Part shown: positions 1 through 14,800 of the stretch, piece after piece
How the letters are laid out: each line of letters starts with the position of its first letter
Position numbering within the stretch: position 1 is the first letter of the stretch
Assembly: GCA_022829145.1 (NCBI GenBank)
Contig: CM040758.1
Coordinates: forward strand, 17,368,128-17,432,127
Origin: Albula goreensis
Taxonomy: Eukaryota; Chordata; Actinopteri; Albuliformes; Albulidae
Reading direction: 5' to 3'
DNA: 64,000 bases
Program-made: the position numbers and the translations under genes
The notes under the pieces: model-generated
Database searches by the model: none
Told to the model about the DNA's origin: nothing
Seen by the model: the letters and a program-made list of their open reading frames with translations, nothing else

Positions 1-3000
1 TTACATAGGTTACACAGTCACAGGATAATCGCACAACAGGAGGAACTTGAGTCACGCATTCAAAGATCAAATTCTCTGTTGGCGGAGGCAATGCCAGATC
101 TTCTTAAAGTACAGTTCTGTAGCTTACAGGTGCGTTGTTCCATCATACGGTTTTTGTATTGCAAAACAAATGCAAATTACCCCAGTTCACTTAAGGGCAG
201 CTTTATTTTTAGGAATTGCTGTATCTACAGACAATGAGAGGGTGAAACAAGCGGAATGTGTTAGCTGCGCTGTGGTTACCTTTTCCAAACGGCTACTATA
301 CTTCCACCACAAGCTGTGTTTTTGCTCTTATAATGTTGTAGGAAACCTTTTCAGAATTTATTAGCCGCACTATAATAACCTTATTCCAATCGGTGTTAAT
401 ATCTGTTGCACTGTTGTTAGACCACAAGGAGTGCTTTTGCCCTTATTATGTTGTAGGAAAGCTTTTTGTATGCCGCTTAACATCATGCCATATATTCTTT
501 ACTTCCTATACTGTTTTTGTTCTTCTTACTCTATACCTAGTAAATTCATTTTGAACATGATGCCATTCCAAAACTTACCCCTCTCAGTTGGGGTTTAATT
601 TACATACTGTAATACGCCATTATGAAGCTGTGCCGTGCTAGCCATTGTATCTATTACCTGATCAGTAAATATAAATTTTATTTTTCTTGTGGTTCACTCT
701 CAGCTTGCGCCTGGTTGCTCCGTATCCATCTCAGAGCCCCTTGTAAGCATGCCATATATGGCCTTTTTACGGGTGTCTTTATGAGCAAACATTACAACAT
801 GAGGGTGTTTAATTTTTTGATTGCATGGTTAGAACATGTCTTAAAGGTAAATTGGTCATTTATATTTCAGTGTTTGCGACCACAAAAGTATCCCTATGTA
901 GCAAATATTTTTGTGTTGCGACTATTCCTTACTATATTTGGTCCTTAGTGTATTGGACTTCGATGAACCCCTTTTGTGGTTCATCAGTGTGTCTGCAATT
1001 GATTCCAATAGTAATGATAGAAAGGGGGGTTGTGGAATGGCTACCAGTACACTATCTAGCCAGATTAAGCATTGTAGAGAATAAACAGGACACATGTTTC
1101 ACATTGTTTAATTGACCATTTTTTTATTATTGTTTAACTGCACACAGTGGGATTGCATTTTGAAATTGAAAGGGGTAATGATGAACAGATAAAAACTAGC
1201 AACAGATAAGGTAGCTGGCCCTGGTAGCAGGGGATATATCTAGGAGTACCCAGGAAACTAATCTATTTGTAAATCTCTTCCCACTAGAAACTAGTTAGCA
1301 TTATACCCATTTATAAGAAAGGAGACTACGCAGACCTTGGACATTACCTCTCTTACATTCTTTATTTTATAATAAAAAAATGTTATAATATTGTTGTTTT
1401 ATGCTTTAATTTCTTATGTTCTTATAGTTCTTATAGTGCAATGTATGGATTAACGTGTTCCAAAGCTATAAACTGTGTAATGCATCAAATACAAAAACAG
1501 CAATTTTGGACGGGATGAACTCTTTTTCCTGTTATGTTCTTATTTTAATACAACTGCACAGCCTGTCATGATTTAGGAAGAGATTTTTTTGCTAAAAACT
1601 TTTCAGTATTGCCACTCTCCACCCAACATGCCATTTCTGACTTTTTCAATTGGTCTGGCAGCTGTCAAAAGTGATATGTAATTGTTAAACCTGGTAAACC
1701 TGACACCATGTACTAAACTGAAAGCAATGTGACAGAGTTTAATTAGCAGAAACCAAATGATGATGATAACAGTGGCTGTCCTACATTAACATTAACATGG
1801 AGGATTTTTTTTTTAAATCCACTGTTGTACAGGTTCATTGTATCACTACTTTGATGCTGCTGTGCATTTTTTTAAACTAGCAGTACAATTTACCCAATCT
1901 AGATGTTTCTACTTTGTGCCACTGGAAAAATGTCTCTTAGGCCTGGTCTGCACAGTATGCAGTTTGCTTTCATTGAACTGGGTGACTAATTATTTTCTGT
2001 TACGTGGGAACTAATGGTATGTTTGATGGGAACAGGTTTATCAGCTGTAAATGTCAGTTAAAACAATGGGTGCACACGCAGAGTGATAATGACAATTTAG
2101 AAACACTACTGTATGTATCTGAGAACAGGAAAACTGTGTGACCAGGAAGACAAATACTTGTTAAAATATTTAATGTTTTATGAAAGTTAGCACATGTGTA
2201 TTACTGGACCAATTTACAATGTAAGATGTCACCAAAAGTGTGGTACCTGTTCTTAATTTTCTAGAGGCTGGATTCTGAACAAATATCATGATATGGTATG
2301 CAGTATGCAACGGGAATGCTGCACAGTGGAAATTAGTCATTTTTAAATCTAAACTTACTACAACTAAAACTAAGCTACAATAACAAATAATAGAAGTCTG
2401 AATAAATTAAACATTGTATAAGATCCTTGGAAAGGAAAACCACCTACTCATACAGATCAATTTAAATGTTCAGGTGGTAATTAGGATGAGATCTGTGATG
2501 GTCAAGTATTGCTTTGTTTTGTTTTTACAAAAATGTGTGCTTTTAAATTCTCTTTACCATTCATTTTGTTAAGACTACATTTTGAGATGACGTGTGATTT
2601 GTATGTTGATTTCTTTTGTTGAGGAAGGAGGAGATGCCTTTTTGGATTACATTACTCAAATTACTCGTTATCACACTCACATACCATTTGTCTAAGTGCA
2701 GATTACACCAGGTTTTATTTCATATGTTCCTCAAAGAACACCTACAATTACACAAGGTTGAGGGAGTATTAAAAGTCATTACATGCTGGATGTAAACTAA
2801 ATGAAAACACAAAACATGATGGTGTATATGTTTACTAACTGATAAGCGGTTACCATTTGCCTTTAGTATATTTTTTGTCCTACAAATGCTGTTCTACAAG
2901 TTTTTAACAGTTTCAGGTAGGTTAATCGACTTCAAGAAGGAATGCCAGAAAGCTACTCTGCACTCAGCATTCCATACCTTCACCCAAAGATTCAATGATG

Positions 3001-5400
3001 TTTATGATGATAAACATCCGTTTTAAAGTACTAGTTTCATTGAAGAAACACATTATTATTTAATATTTTCATTAATGAGAAAACAAAACATAGATTCCTT
3101 TTTGATCACAATTCACTTCAATATTAAACTCCTTTCCCATTTGGTGTTTCCATTAGTTTATTGAATTTATGCAGTCTATTCATCTTGTACTTTTCAAGCA
3201 AGATGGCATGCAGTACTTCAACAAACAATCCATATATAAAATGATGAAAAGCATAGTACACAAAAAGCATCAACACATAACAACATAGGTTGTTGCTGGG
3301 CCCAGTTCTAAGAAGTGGGCCCAGGAGTGGGCTACACACAGCTAAATGATCAGGTAGCCCACCCTTACAAAGTTGCCATGTGGGAGGGAAGTTTGATTCC
3401 TATACAGACCTGTGGAAAACTGGTAAACACACACTTAGCCATTAAACATGTTTTGGACTAGTTGTCAACACTGAACACTTTCTTCAAGCCAACAACAAAT
3501 GTTGTTCAAGGCTGTCGTGTTCTGAGATAAGTGCCTCATAATGCAGTATGTCTTCATGATCTCAAGCCAACAACATGCAGTGAATGTATTTTAACTCTTG
3601 AACTAGCTAATTTATGAATTAAACAGCAGTGGTATGAAAAGTAAGTACACCCCCAAAAAAGTTTTGTATTTTCTGACATATGTGGACATATGCATGGCTG
3701 ATCTTCATTTCAACACCTCTTAAAGATAAAATTAATCTCACTTAACAAATAAGAAAGACAAAACTATACTTGGCAATTATTTGTTCATCAGAAACAAAAT
3801 CTCCCCATGCAACATAACAAATACACCCAAAGCTAATCTACTGTTTCCTCCTTAGGCAGAAATACCTTCATGTAGGAGTGTCATAACTGCCTCTGTCAAT
3901 CACTTACATCAGCTTGGAAGAACATTTACACACTCTTCCTTATGGAACTGTGCCATGTGGCTTCCTAGCATTTACCGGCTGCCTCACAGAATTTCCATAT
4001 GTTTAAGCTCGGGGCTTTCATTTGGCCATTTCATAACTTTCTCACATACACAACCTTGATGCTTACTTACAATAGCTGGAGACATCTCATGACATATTAA
4101 GTGCGCTTTCATTTTTAAGTGGGTATTATTCACACAAGAATGGCCAGCATGATCCCTTTTTAAAGTAAGAAATGGCATTAAGGAAACAACATCAGTTTAA
4201 AACAGTAAAGTAAAAAAAAAGAATAAAAAGCTAATTTCATAATATTCACTTTTCCTTCTAAAATAAAACTTGAATTGTAGATGTAATTCATGTTAAATAA
4301 ATGTACAATTTCCATTCTTAATTAAGAATTATTTTTATGTTAAAGATATTGTTCAAATGCATATGAAACAATCCCTCTTTTTAAGACTACATGATAACCA
4401 TCATAGGATGTTGATAGTTTTTCTTTATGAAAAATGTTTGGAATGGTTTCCATGATCTTGTCTTGAGCTGGAAGGACCTAAACAACTATTTGTGGAATGT
4501 TCTTTTAATAATGTTATCTCTGAAAACTTGACCATAAACATTCTTTACTCAGTTGAGTTTGTTGGAACTTTTAAAGAAAGTTGAAGCAGAGCTGTCACAC
4601 TGTCAATCGGCTTGCTAGGTTAGGATCTTGTTAATTTAATAATCCAGTTAATTAACATAAACGAAAAAACTGATATCTGATACTAAAACTAGCAGAGAAT
4701 CATGACAATTGAACAGAATAAGCTACTGTTTTCAGACTATAGTTAGCTCTTTACCATTGTTCCTATTATTTGTCATGAAGGAAAGCTGTTTTTGGGATAT
4801 TCAGTAGCCCATACCAGTGATGACTACTGACACAGACAACATAAGCAATATTTTGCCAGCTAGACCAATATGACCACAGACTCATTCTGAAACCGAAAAT
4901 CTTCTTCAGAAACCTGCGACCAGCTACGATGCTGTTATCACTAAATAAAAACCTGTAACCTGCACTTCTTTTTGAGGATTTTGTTTGGTGATGGTTACTC
5001 ACAAAACATATCTATATTATTATAATTATTTACCCACGAGTACCTCTACTGTACATAGATCATTGTAATCAATGAAGCATAGTATGTGTTCCGGCTGCAC
5101 TTAGTCTGGTTTCATGTGGTTCCTTAATACACAGATCAAAGATTATTAAATTTAAATTGTGTGACTTTTTTACACTTAAACTATGGATGAATATGCAATC
5201 AAGATACAGTTTTTTCTGCAATGTATTTTTTTAAAATAAAACTATTGTGAGGACTACAGTATATGCAGAGTGATTACACAGGTTTAATTATCCAACCATA
5301 TCCTTTTTGCTCTCTGTCTGGATCACTGGTGATTATGCAGTGCTTTGCTGCCATCTTCTGTACAGCAAATAAATTTACTGCACATTTTCCAGGTGAAGAA
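1..5400. other. AT-rich non-coding region
   Basis: No gene can be supported here. The open frames are short, many begin with non-ATG codons, and none shows a domain or convincing splice signals. The DNA is AT-rich. Apart from a possible degraded transposon near 3.6-4.2 kb I see only scattered homopolymers. It lies downstream of the mucin-like gene, which is on the minus strand, so part of it could be that gene's 3' UTR or flank. Confidence 0.5.
3625..4180. mobile_element. possible degraded DNA transposon
   Basis: The sequence beginning gcagtggtatgaaaagtaag and continuing to about 4180 reads like an interspersed-repeat consensus of the type found in fish DNA transposons, with a transposon-like edge and a decayed interior. 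I could not find a terminal inverted repeat partner or an intact transposase frame. The call rests on resemblance only; a repeat-library search would settle it. Confidence 0.25.
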
Positions 5401-5424
5401 GGTCTCATTCTAAGAGAGCATACA

Positions 5425-5560
5425 AATACTGTAGGTAGGAGCACATTTTCTTCTTAAGTACCTGTCCTGTGAAACAATCTATTGAAATTTGGGAGACAGA
5501 CTTTCCTTTAAATCCAGGCTCAAAACGTACCTCTTTAGAAAATCCTTCAACTGAGAGACA
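5425..5560 (+). mobile_element. 3' end of an L2/CR1-like LINE ORF2, decayed
   Basis: Translated on the plus strand, with stops, this stretch resembles the extreme C-terminus of non-LTR retrotransposon ORF2. That region has the pattern 'RSF..aaP.lWNsLP..iR...sl..FK..LKt.LF'; here I read roughly GRSTFSS, then VL-NNLL, then FGRQTFL and a basic tail. The expected Trp codon has become a stop and there are further stops, so it is a dead 3' fragment of the kind left by 5'-truncated insertions. Confidence 0.4.
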
Positions 5561-5694
5561 TGGTTGGTGATAGTTTCAGGTGAACTTCAATTTGAAAACT
5601 CTGTATAAATAGTTATACATTTCAAATAACAGACAGATATTGATTATAAAATGAATAGTACTTCATACTTATATGGATAATAATTCAGCATATC

Positions 5695-5831
5695 TTACAG
5701 AATGAGGGTTGTTGTTAAATAAATGAACACCACTATGAGGGAAAGAGAAGCCAGATGCGACTTCCTCTGTAAAGAGGGTCCAGATGTCGAGGTTGTTGGA
5801 GATACAGGTGTGGTTGTTGCTGTTGTTTCTC
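5695..5831 (-). CDS. mucin-like gene exon 11: stem and hydrophobic C-terminus
   Basis: The last coding exon (acceptor gtttcttacag) starts with an Arg codon split over the junction. It encodes ETTATTTPVSPTTSTSGPS, then QRKSH, then the hydrophobic end LASLSLIVVFIYLTTTLIL and a TAA stop. The hydrophobic run reaches the very last residue, with small residues (Ser-Gly-Pro-Ser) about 8-11 positions before it. That is the layout of a GPI-anchor signal rather than of a type I membrane protein with a cytoplasmic tail. A tail-less transmembrane anchor remains possible. Confidence 0.7.
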
Positions 5832-8800
5832 CTGTAAGAAACAATAACAACACTTATATGACATCTATAAAACATTTTTGTGAGGACAAATTTTGAGACA
5901 TCCACCAAATTTTAGTTTCAATATGGAAGTTGAAGAGTGTGTGTGTGTGTGTGTTTGTGTTCATGTGTTTATGTGAGTATTTATGCATGAATGTAGTTGT
6001 GCATGCATACTTGCATTAATAATGACACAGATTTTCTAAATCCTCATACTTACGTGCAATGATACTCCCAGGAATAATACTCAAGGAAATTTGCCCTGCA
6101 TTTAGTGCATCTTTCAAAACATTCTCAACAGAGGAAGTGCTGGGAACTGCTGACTGGTTCTTAAATATTAGGGTCATGTCAACACCAACGGACCCATTCC
6201 TGTAAGGAGAAGGTAAAGATTATCAATGGAATCTTTATTGTCATGTGGACCATCATTTAATGACATCCAGTGACACGATAGCCCCATTCAGCATCAATAT
6301 GACTGTTGTTATTGCTTGTGATCACATCATATCTTCAGTCACATCATCGATCAAAAAATAAATCAAATTAATTTCAGATCTCTTTGTAGAGATAAAGATG
6401 AAAATGCACTCACCAAAATCTATTGACTCTAGATTTTCTGTATGTTGAGGGATAGCTGTTGTCGTACACTGTGTTCACCTGAGTGGTAAAAAGAACATAA
6501 AAATCAGCAGTGATACTGGTGAAATCAGAAAAGACTTCAGAACCTTCAAAGGAAAAGGAGTGTGAGGGCAGAATCCACAAGAAATATATGGATGAACATG
6601 CAAAATAACCTGCAGCCCCCAATTTTTTTACATTCCATACATGCAAAATGAAATAATCTATAAATCTATCTTAAGATAGATTATAGATTGATCATATGAT
6701 GAACAATCTTCACATCACTTCAGTTTAAATAATCCTGTATTAAACTGCTAAATCCAGACAGTAAATACCAAAGAAGTATAAAAAATGAAATTCATTAATG
6801 AAACTCTTTTGCATTAAAGTATTAAGTAATTGACTTGATTATATAAAAGTATATTAAATATATGAGATATTACCTCAGTGGTGACATTTCTTGCCAAATC
6901 CATGAATCCTTGCGTGTTTTGGTTGGACAGCTCTTCAGTAAACTGCTGATTTAGCCTGAATTGAAGCTCAATGGTCCCTTTCTCCTGGCTGGGTGGACCA
7001 GTAGGAACAGCTGTGCTGGGAACAGTAGGTACTGCAGTACGTGCTGCAGGTACTGTTGTTGCTGCTGGTTTAGTTTGACCTGCAGGTCTTGTAGTTGCTG
7101 CTGCAGATGTTTCCGTGGATTCTGTGTCACGAGGTATCAATAAATATGCAATAAAACTGAAGGCATTTTAATGTGGTTCGATATTTACAAGGGAAAGACT
7201 TTTTTTGTCTAACATAACACCTGTGTATTTTTACAATAAAAAGAGCAATTAGCAAAAAAAATCACACTTTGAAACTGAATTGTATTTTGTCTTATGTTCC
7301 ACATAAATTATAAAAGGCTTAGATGAACAGGTAATATCAGTCTGTTGCAAGTCAGAGACCAGGTTCCATTTCAAGATTTGAAGAACAAGACTTGATGACC
7401 TACAAAGACTGTGCTTTGCAGGGGGAACATGATGTGGACACAGAACCCTGGTGTCCCACTCTTCAGTCTTGGGACTTGCACACCCTGCTGTGGGAAATGT
7501 TTCTTAGAAGTTTTAATTGTGACTTACGTTTTATCACAATGCTTGAGGTGTTGATGGGGAGAGTAAAGCCAGAGGAGTTGGAGGAGGTGGCTGTTATGAG
7601 AGTCTGTTCTACATCACTGGTATCAGGGACAGCGCTTATGTTGCTGAACACCAGCACAGAATCTACGATCACTGATCCCTGCCTGCAACACCCAAAACAC
7701 ACAAAAGATGTAAGGAAATACAGTCATGTTTCAATATTCCAGTATTAAAAGGCCTTTTTTAATTACAAAGCCATTTTCAATATGTCTGTGGCTGCATACT
7801 TGTATGAGAGTCAAAGTGTTGATCTGTGTCAGAGGTTTGCCTGGGCCTGGCCATTTTTACCACCATTTATGAAGAAACTGGCTATCCATGATCATGATCC
7901 TGGATTGTCTTCTTCTGCCCACTGTTGCCATTTGCTGATGTCTGTTTCTGAGTTCCATTCTGACATCACCTTAGGCACCATTGCTCATGAAACATCCACA
8001 TTTTGGCCTATGTGCCCACTGAAGCCCCTCCCAAACATCTCATTGTCCAACATGTTTCAGTCACTAAGGTTTCCCCTTCAATTGTTGTGGCCACAATTAT
8101 ATTCCTCAATTTCCTTCATAACCCCATACATCCTGGGATTTAATTCCCTACAAGAAGAGTAACATCTCTGCGGCACCATTTGCTTTTCATATACGTATCT
8201 CCCATTCACCCAGATGGATTCCTGTTGTTCTTTCATTTTTGTCCAAAATCCTTAGCATTCATTTTGATAAGTAAGAAGGACTTTTTATATCCAGGAATGA
8301 AACAAAATGTACAAAGAAAAGAAGAAAATGTGCAAGTGACTACATACGTGAAACCTCTGATTTCAGTGCGATTGAAGCTGTCCCCATACTTCTGTGCAAA
8401 GACCATATCCAACTGGAAAGATGAAGAAAATATATGTGGTTCATTTGTCATTAGAACAATGCTGAAAGCACATTAAACATGAAATAACTTGAGTATCATG
8501 TAAAACCGTACAGTATTGTGATTCCAACCATTCGTTATTAAATGTGAAGAAGACTGAGGAAATGATATTTGACCCTAGGTGAGAGGGGGATCACAGCCCA
8601 GTTGTAATACATGACATATAAATATCCTGTTGTTCAAACTGATCATACTTTCAGCCAGTCGACCCATGTAGAAAGTCTGAGCTTTCGATTGCAGAAGAAG
8701 CTGAATTTCCAACAAAGACATAGAGGTCTATGGTGTGAATCAGAAAGTAATACTTCTATTTTACCACTACCGCTACTTGGAAAACATTATTAGACATGGG

Positions 8801-11800
8801 ATATCAACTTAGTGTAGTAACTTAACAGTATAGTCGATACCAAAGATCACTGGTCAGGTGAAAAATGTCATGAATGTAGTTGGGAAAAACGATCACCTGA
8901 AAATACAAGTTAGGCTAATAGTAATGGTACTATGGATTTAAATTTAGTATGTATGTATGTATGTACAGTGTGCAAGGTTGAATGTGTCATTTGTTCTATA
9001 TTTAGATTGACAGCAGTGCAGTGATACTTGAGTCCAAGACAAATTTCCCAATAGGGACAATTAAGTTAAATTCAATAACTCCATTGTTAACCCCAGCTAA
9101 TGTGTGTATTGATAATGAAACCAAAGAATCACTAAACAACAAAATTTGAATATGAAAAGATAGAATGAGTAATAATCAGTCTACGGGAACTACAAAAAGA
9201 GCAGTGGCAATAACAACACCAGCTCTAATTCGGTGATGGCTCACTTTTATGTAGAGAATATGTAATCTATTCGGTCTATTGTTTGAGTAAACAAAAATGA
9301 ACCATGTGGAAATACCTGTTCAACGACCTGGTTTTCCAGTTCTTTATACTTTGATGAAGATGGATTTTTGAAGTCTTCCTCAAACTCCTGTTCCATTTGA
9401 AATTTCAGCGATATTTCATTTTTGGCAAGAGATGAAAGTATTATCTGTGAGGTGTCAACAGTTGATATGACAGAGATAGCTGCAGCAACATTTGTGTTTA
9501 ATGTTGTTTTTAAAATTGCAATGGCAGTGACTGATGTCCCAGAGCTTGGGGATGATGTGGCAGAACGTTTTGTGGATGGTTTTTCAATTTTTCTTATTTC
9601 TGTGGCAGAACGTTCTGTTGATACATGAGGTAAACTGGTTGATGATGCATGCTTCACAACTGCCAAGGAAGGTCTTGTCAGTAAATGTAGAAGAACAGTG
9701 GTTGATGTTAAAGGGATGTCAGCTGATTTTGTAAGAGCTGTTGGAAGTCCTTCCTTCCCAGTAGTCAATGTTGGAGTGAATTTGGCTGATACTACATGAG
9801 GTTTGGTTGATGTTTCTGAACTTGTGAATGAGGCTTTTGAGGCTTTAGGCGTTGTTTTGGGACTGAGTGCTTTTGCAAATCTTCTTGATGTTGCAAACAT
9901 TGTGGTGGAGCTTTCAGAGAGTACTTTTGCAGTTGACCTTTTTGGTTTAATTGTCCTTGTGGTCATTCTTTCAGGTTTTGTGATCTGATCCACAGCTGCT
10001 GATGTGGAGGAGACAGTTGTTGGAGTATTTGATTGTGAAGCAAGTGTGGTTGATTTTCCCTGTGTGGTGGATGCTCTTGAAGGGTTCACAACTGTTGTTT
10101 CAGGAATTTTTCCAACAATAACAATATTTGTCGCTGACATGTGAGGTACGCTGGAAGATGTTGTTGGGAGTGCAGTTACTATTTCAGTGCTTGTCACCAA
10201 ACTCCCTGGTGTCGCGATTAATATAGTAGGGATCTGACTTGATGTTAAACATCTGTTGCAAATGTTCCCTTCTCTGTGGTCAACTTTATTGACAATTTCG
10301 TTGATGATATTTGGGGTTTGGGCATTAGAGTGGACATAGCAGTATCAGCTATTGATGTGGAAGGCACAGTTGTTGGAGCATTTGTACTCAGTATGTCAGT
10401 GGTTGCCACTGATTGTTCTGCAAGCGTGGTTGATTTTCCCTGTGTGGTGGACCCTGTTGAAGGTGTTGCAACTGCTGTTTCAGGAATTTTTTCAACCGTA
10501 GCAACATTTGTTGATGACATGAGAGCTACGCTGGAAGATATTGTTGGTATTGCAGTTGCTATTTCAGGGCTTGTCACCAAACTTTCTTGTGTTGTGATTG
10601 CTATTGTTGGATTCTGAATTGATGTTGAAACATCTGCTGTAAATGTTCCTTTCACAGTGGCTGATGTTGCAGTGATCATTGTCGATGGCATTTGGGGTTT
10701 AGTTGATGTTTTAGAACTTGTGGTTGACCCTTTTGGTGTTGTTTCAGGCCCTTTGCTTAATGCTTCCGCAAATCTTGTGGATGTTGCAGAAGTTGTGGTG
10801 GACCTTTCAGGGAGTAGTTTGGCTGTAGAGATTGTTGGCATGGTAGCCTTTATTGTCTTGGTTTCAGATTTGGTGATTGATGTTTCAGAGGTGCTTGAAG
10901 ATGTTTCAGATTTTATGCTCATCATTGCAGAGATTTTTGTTAATGTTTCATCACTTGTTGTGAGTGTGCTTGTGCTTTTTTGTGAATGCCTGAGGCATTA
11001 GAGTGGACATAGCAGTATCAGCAATTGATGTGGAAGGCACAGTTGTAGGAGCATTTATACTGAATATGTCGGTGGTTGCCACTGATTGTGCAGTAAGTGT
11101 GTTTGATTTTCCCTGTGTGGTGGATGCTGTTGAAGGGGTTATGACTGCTGTTTCAGGAATTTTTTCAACCGTAGCAACATTTGTTGATGACATGAGAGCT
11201 ACGCTGGAAGATATTGTTAGTATTGCAGTTGCTATTTCAGGGCTTGTCACCAAACTTTCTTGTGTTGTGATTGATATAGTTGGGTTCTGAATTGATGTTG
11301 AAACATCTGTTGTAAATGTTCCTTTCACAGTGGCTGATGTTGCAGAGATCATTGTTGATGGCATTTGGGGTTTAGTTGATGTTTCAATACTTGTGGTTGA
11401 CCCTTTTGGTGTTGTTTCAGGCCCTTTGCTTAATGCTTCCAAAACTTGTGGATGTTGCAGAAGTTGTGGTGGACCTTTCTGGGAGTAGTTTGGCTGTAGA
11501 GCTTGTTGGCATGGTAGCCCTTATTGTCTTTGTTTCAGATTTTGTGATTGATGTTTCAGAGGTGCTAGAAGATGTTTCAGATTTTATGCTCATCATTGCA
11601 GAGGTTTTTGTTAATGTTTTATCACTTGTTGTGGGTGTGGTTGTGCTTCTTTGTGATGTGTGAGGCATTAGAGTGGACATAGCAGTATCAGCTATTGATG
11701 TGGAAGGCACAGTTGTTGGAGAATTTGTACTCTGATGTTGGTGGTTGTCAATGATTGTGCAGCAATTGTGGTTAATTTTCCCTGCATGGTGTATGCTGTT

Positions 11801-14800
11801 GAAGGTGTTACGACTGACGTTTCAGGAATTTTTTCAACCGTAGCAACATTTGTTGATGACATGAGAGCTACGCTGGAAGATATTGTTGGTATTGCAGTTG
11901 CTATTTCAGGGCTTGTCACCAAAATTTCTTTGTTGTGATTGCTATAGTTGGGTTCTGAATTGATGTTGAAACATCTGTTGTAAATGTTCCTTTCACAGTG
12001 GCTGATGTTGCAGAGATTGTTGTTGATGGCATTTGGGGTTTAGTTGATGTTTCAATACTTGTGGTTGACCCTTTTGTGTTGTTTCAGGCCCTTTGCTTAA
12101 TGCCTCCGTAAAACTTGTGGATGTTGCAGAAGTTGTGGTGGACCTTTCAGGAGTACTTTGGCTGTAGAGCTTGTTGGCATGGTAGCCCTTATTGTCTTTG
12201 TTTCAGATTTTGTGATTGATGTTTCAGAGGTGCTAGAAGATGTTTCAGATTTTATGCTCATCCCATGTTTCATCTCTTGTTGTGAGTGTTGCAGGCATTA
12301 GAGTGGACATAGCAGTATTTTTGTTAATGTTTGATCCCTGAGTGTTGTGGTTGATTTTCCCTGTTTCAGGAATTTTTGGAGCAACATTTGCTGATGAAGA
12401 TATTGTTGGAAGATATTGTTGCAGTTGCTATTTCAGGGCTTGTATCCACACGTTCTTGTGTTGTGATTGATATGGTTGGGTTCTGAATTGATGTTGGAAC
12501 ATCTGCTGTAAATGTTCCTTTCACAGTGGCTGATGTTGCAGAGATCATTGTCGATGGCATTTGGGGTTTAGTCGATGTTTTAGTACTTGTGGTTGACCCT
12601 TTTGGTGTTGTTTCAGGCCCTTTGCTTAATGCTTCCGCAAATCTTGCGGATGTTGCAGAAGTTGTGGTGGAGCTTTCAAGGAGTAGTTTGGCTGTAGAGC
12701 TTGTTGGCATGGTAGCCCTTATTGTCTTTGTTTCAGGTTTTGTCATAAAAGTTTCAGAGGTGCTAGAAGATGTTTCAGGTTTTATAGTCATCATTGCAGA
12801 GGTTTTTGAAAATGTCTCACTTGTTGTGGGTGTGGTTGTGCTTCTTTGTGATGTATGAGGCATTACAGTGGACATAGCAGTCATCAGATTGATTGATGTG
12901 GAATGGATTGTCGGAAGAACATTAATAAATAGTTTTGTGGTGGTTGCTGCTAATTGTGTAGCAAGTGTGGTGGATTTTCCCCGGTCTGTGGATGCTGCTG
13001 TCGGGTTCACGACTGTTGTTTCAAGAATGTTTTCTTCTGTAGCAATATTTGTTGTTGACATGTGAGGTACGCTGGGAGATGTTGTTGGTATTGCAGTTGC
13101 TATTTCAGGGCTTGTCACCAAACTTTCTGCTGTCATGGTTGATATATTTGGGATCTGAGTTAATGTTGAAACATCTGTTGCAAATGTTCCTTCTGTGGTC
13201 GATTTTGCTGACAATTTCGTTGATGATATTTGGGGTTTTGTGGATTTTTCAAAACTTGTGGTTGAGGATTTTGATGCTATAGGTGTCGTTTTGGGGCTTT
13301 CAGTCCCTGCTTTTGCAACTCTTGTTGATGTTGCAAAGTTTGTGGTGGAGGTTTCAGGGAATACATTGGCTGTAGAGCTTGTTGACATGGAAAACTTCAT
13401 GGTCTTTGTTTCAGGTGTTGTGATGATGTTTCAGATGTTTTAAGAGATGTAACAGGTTTCATGGTCATCATGACAGAGGTTTTTCTTAATGTTTCATCAC
13501 TTGTGATGAGTGTTGTTGTGCTCCTTTGTGAAGTATGAGGCATTTCAGTAGATACAGCAGTGTGGACAGTTGATGTGGAATGGACTGTTGTTAGAACATT
13601 TGTACCTGCTTTTGTGGTGGTTGCCCTTGATTGTGCAGTGACTGTGACTGATTTTCCCTCTGTGGTAGATGATGTTAAAAGAGCTATGACTGTTGTTCCA
13701 GGAACATTTTCAGCAGTAGCTAAATTTGTTGTTGACATGTGAGGCACCATGGAAGATATTGTTGATATATCTTTGGGGATGGATGACTCTGTGGTGTGTG
13801 CCATTTGGCTCATTGTTGATTCTTTTGGCTGTTCTGCAGTACCTGTGTTTGATGACGTGAACGTTTCATCTGGAGTTAGCATGGAGTTGGTAGTTGCTGT
13901 AGTACTTGCAGGATCTGGGGCTTCTGTGACGGTCGACAATGCCTCTGCAAGTAATCAGGTCATAATTTATCCATTTTTTCATGATTTCAAATGAAAAGGA
14001 ATTGTTCATTCAGTGAAATGTATTGTCAAATATTTAAAATGTGCCTTACGTTTTACCACAATGCTAGAAGTGTTGATTGGGAGAGTTAATCCAGAGGAGT
14101 TGGAAGAGGCAGCTGTTTTTAAAGTTTGTGCCACATCACTGGTATCAGGTAAGCTGCCTACATTGTTGAACACCAGCACAGCCTTCACAATCACTGACCC
14201 CTTCCTAAAACACACAAAACACAGAAAAGATTTCATGAAATACACTTGTGTTTCAGTTCTTCACAATTAAAAAGCCAGCACAGTGTTCTGTCAGTATAAC
14301 TGAAACCAGTTACGTATAAACCAGATAAACAGTTGATTTGTATTGTCATTTTGAACAGCCCTGGAAAACAGCCTTAATTTTGTGATTTTTAAATAAATGC
14401 CAGAATAATGAATTTCACATTGAATGAATATATTTTTCAAATGAAGAAATGAATTACATTTTATCAATCAAAAGTAATCTAAGAAAAAAGAAAAGATGTC
14501 ATGGTTACATACGTGAAACTTGTGATTTCAGTGCGACGGAACTTCTCCTCATACTGCTGTTCATACACCGTATCCAACTTTAAAGATGAAGGAAAATATT
14601 TTTTTATGAGAACAATGCTTAAAACATATCAATAAATGAAATGATGCAAGTGTCATTTGTAATGGTACAATGGTTGTCAAATGCAATTCATTTTGATTGA
14701 TACAGCAATAAATTGCTTACCGTTTGCACAAAGAAGACAGGGATATATTAAATAAAATACAGTCAATTTGGGATTGAGTGAACAAAAGTTTTACTGCATT

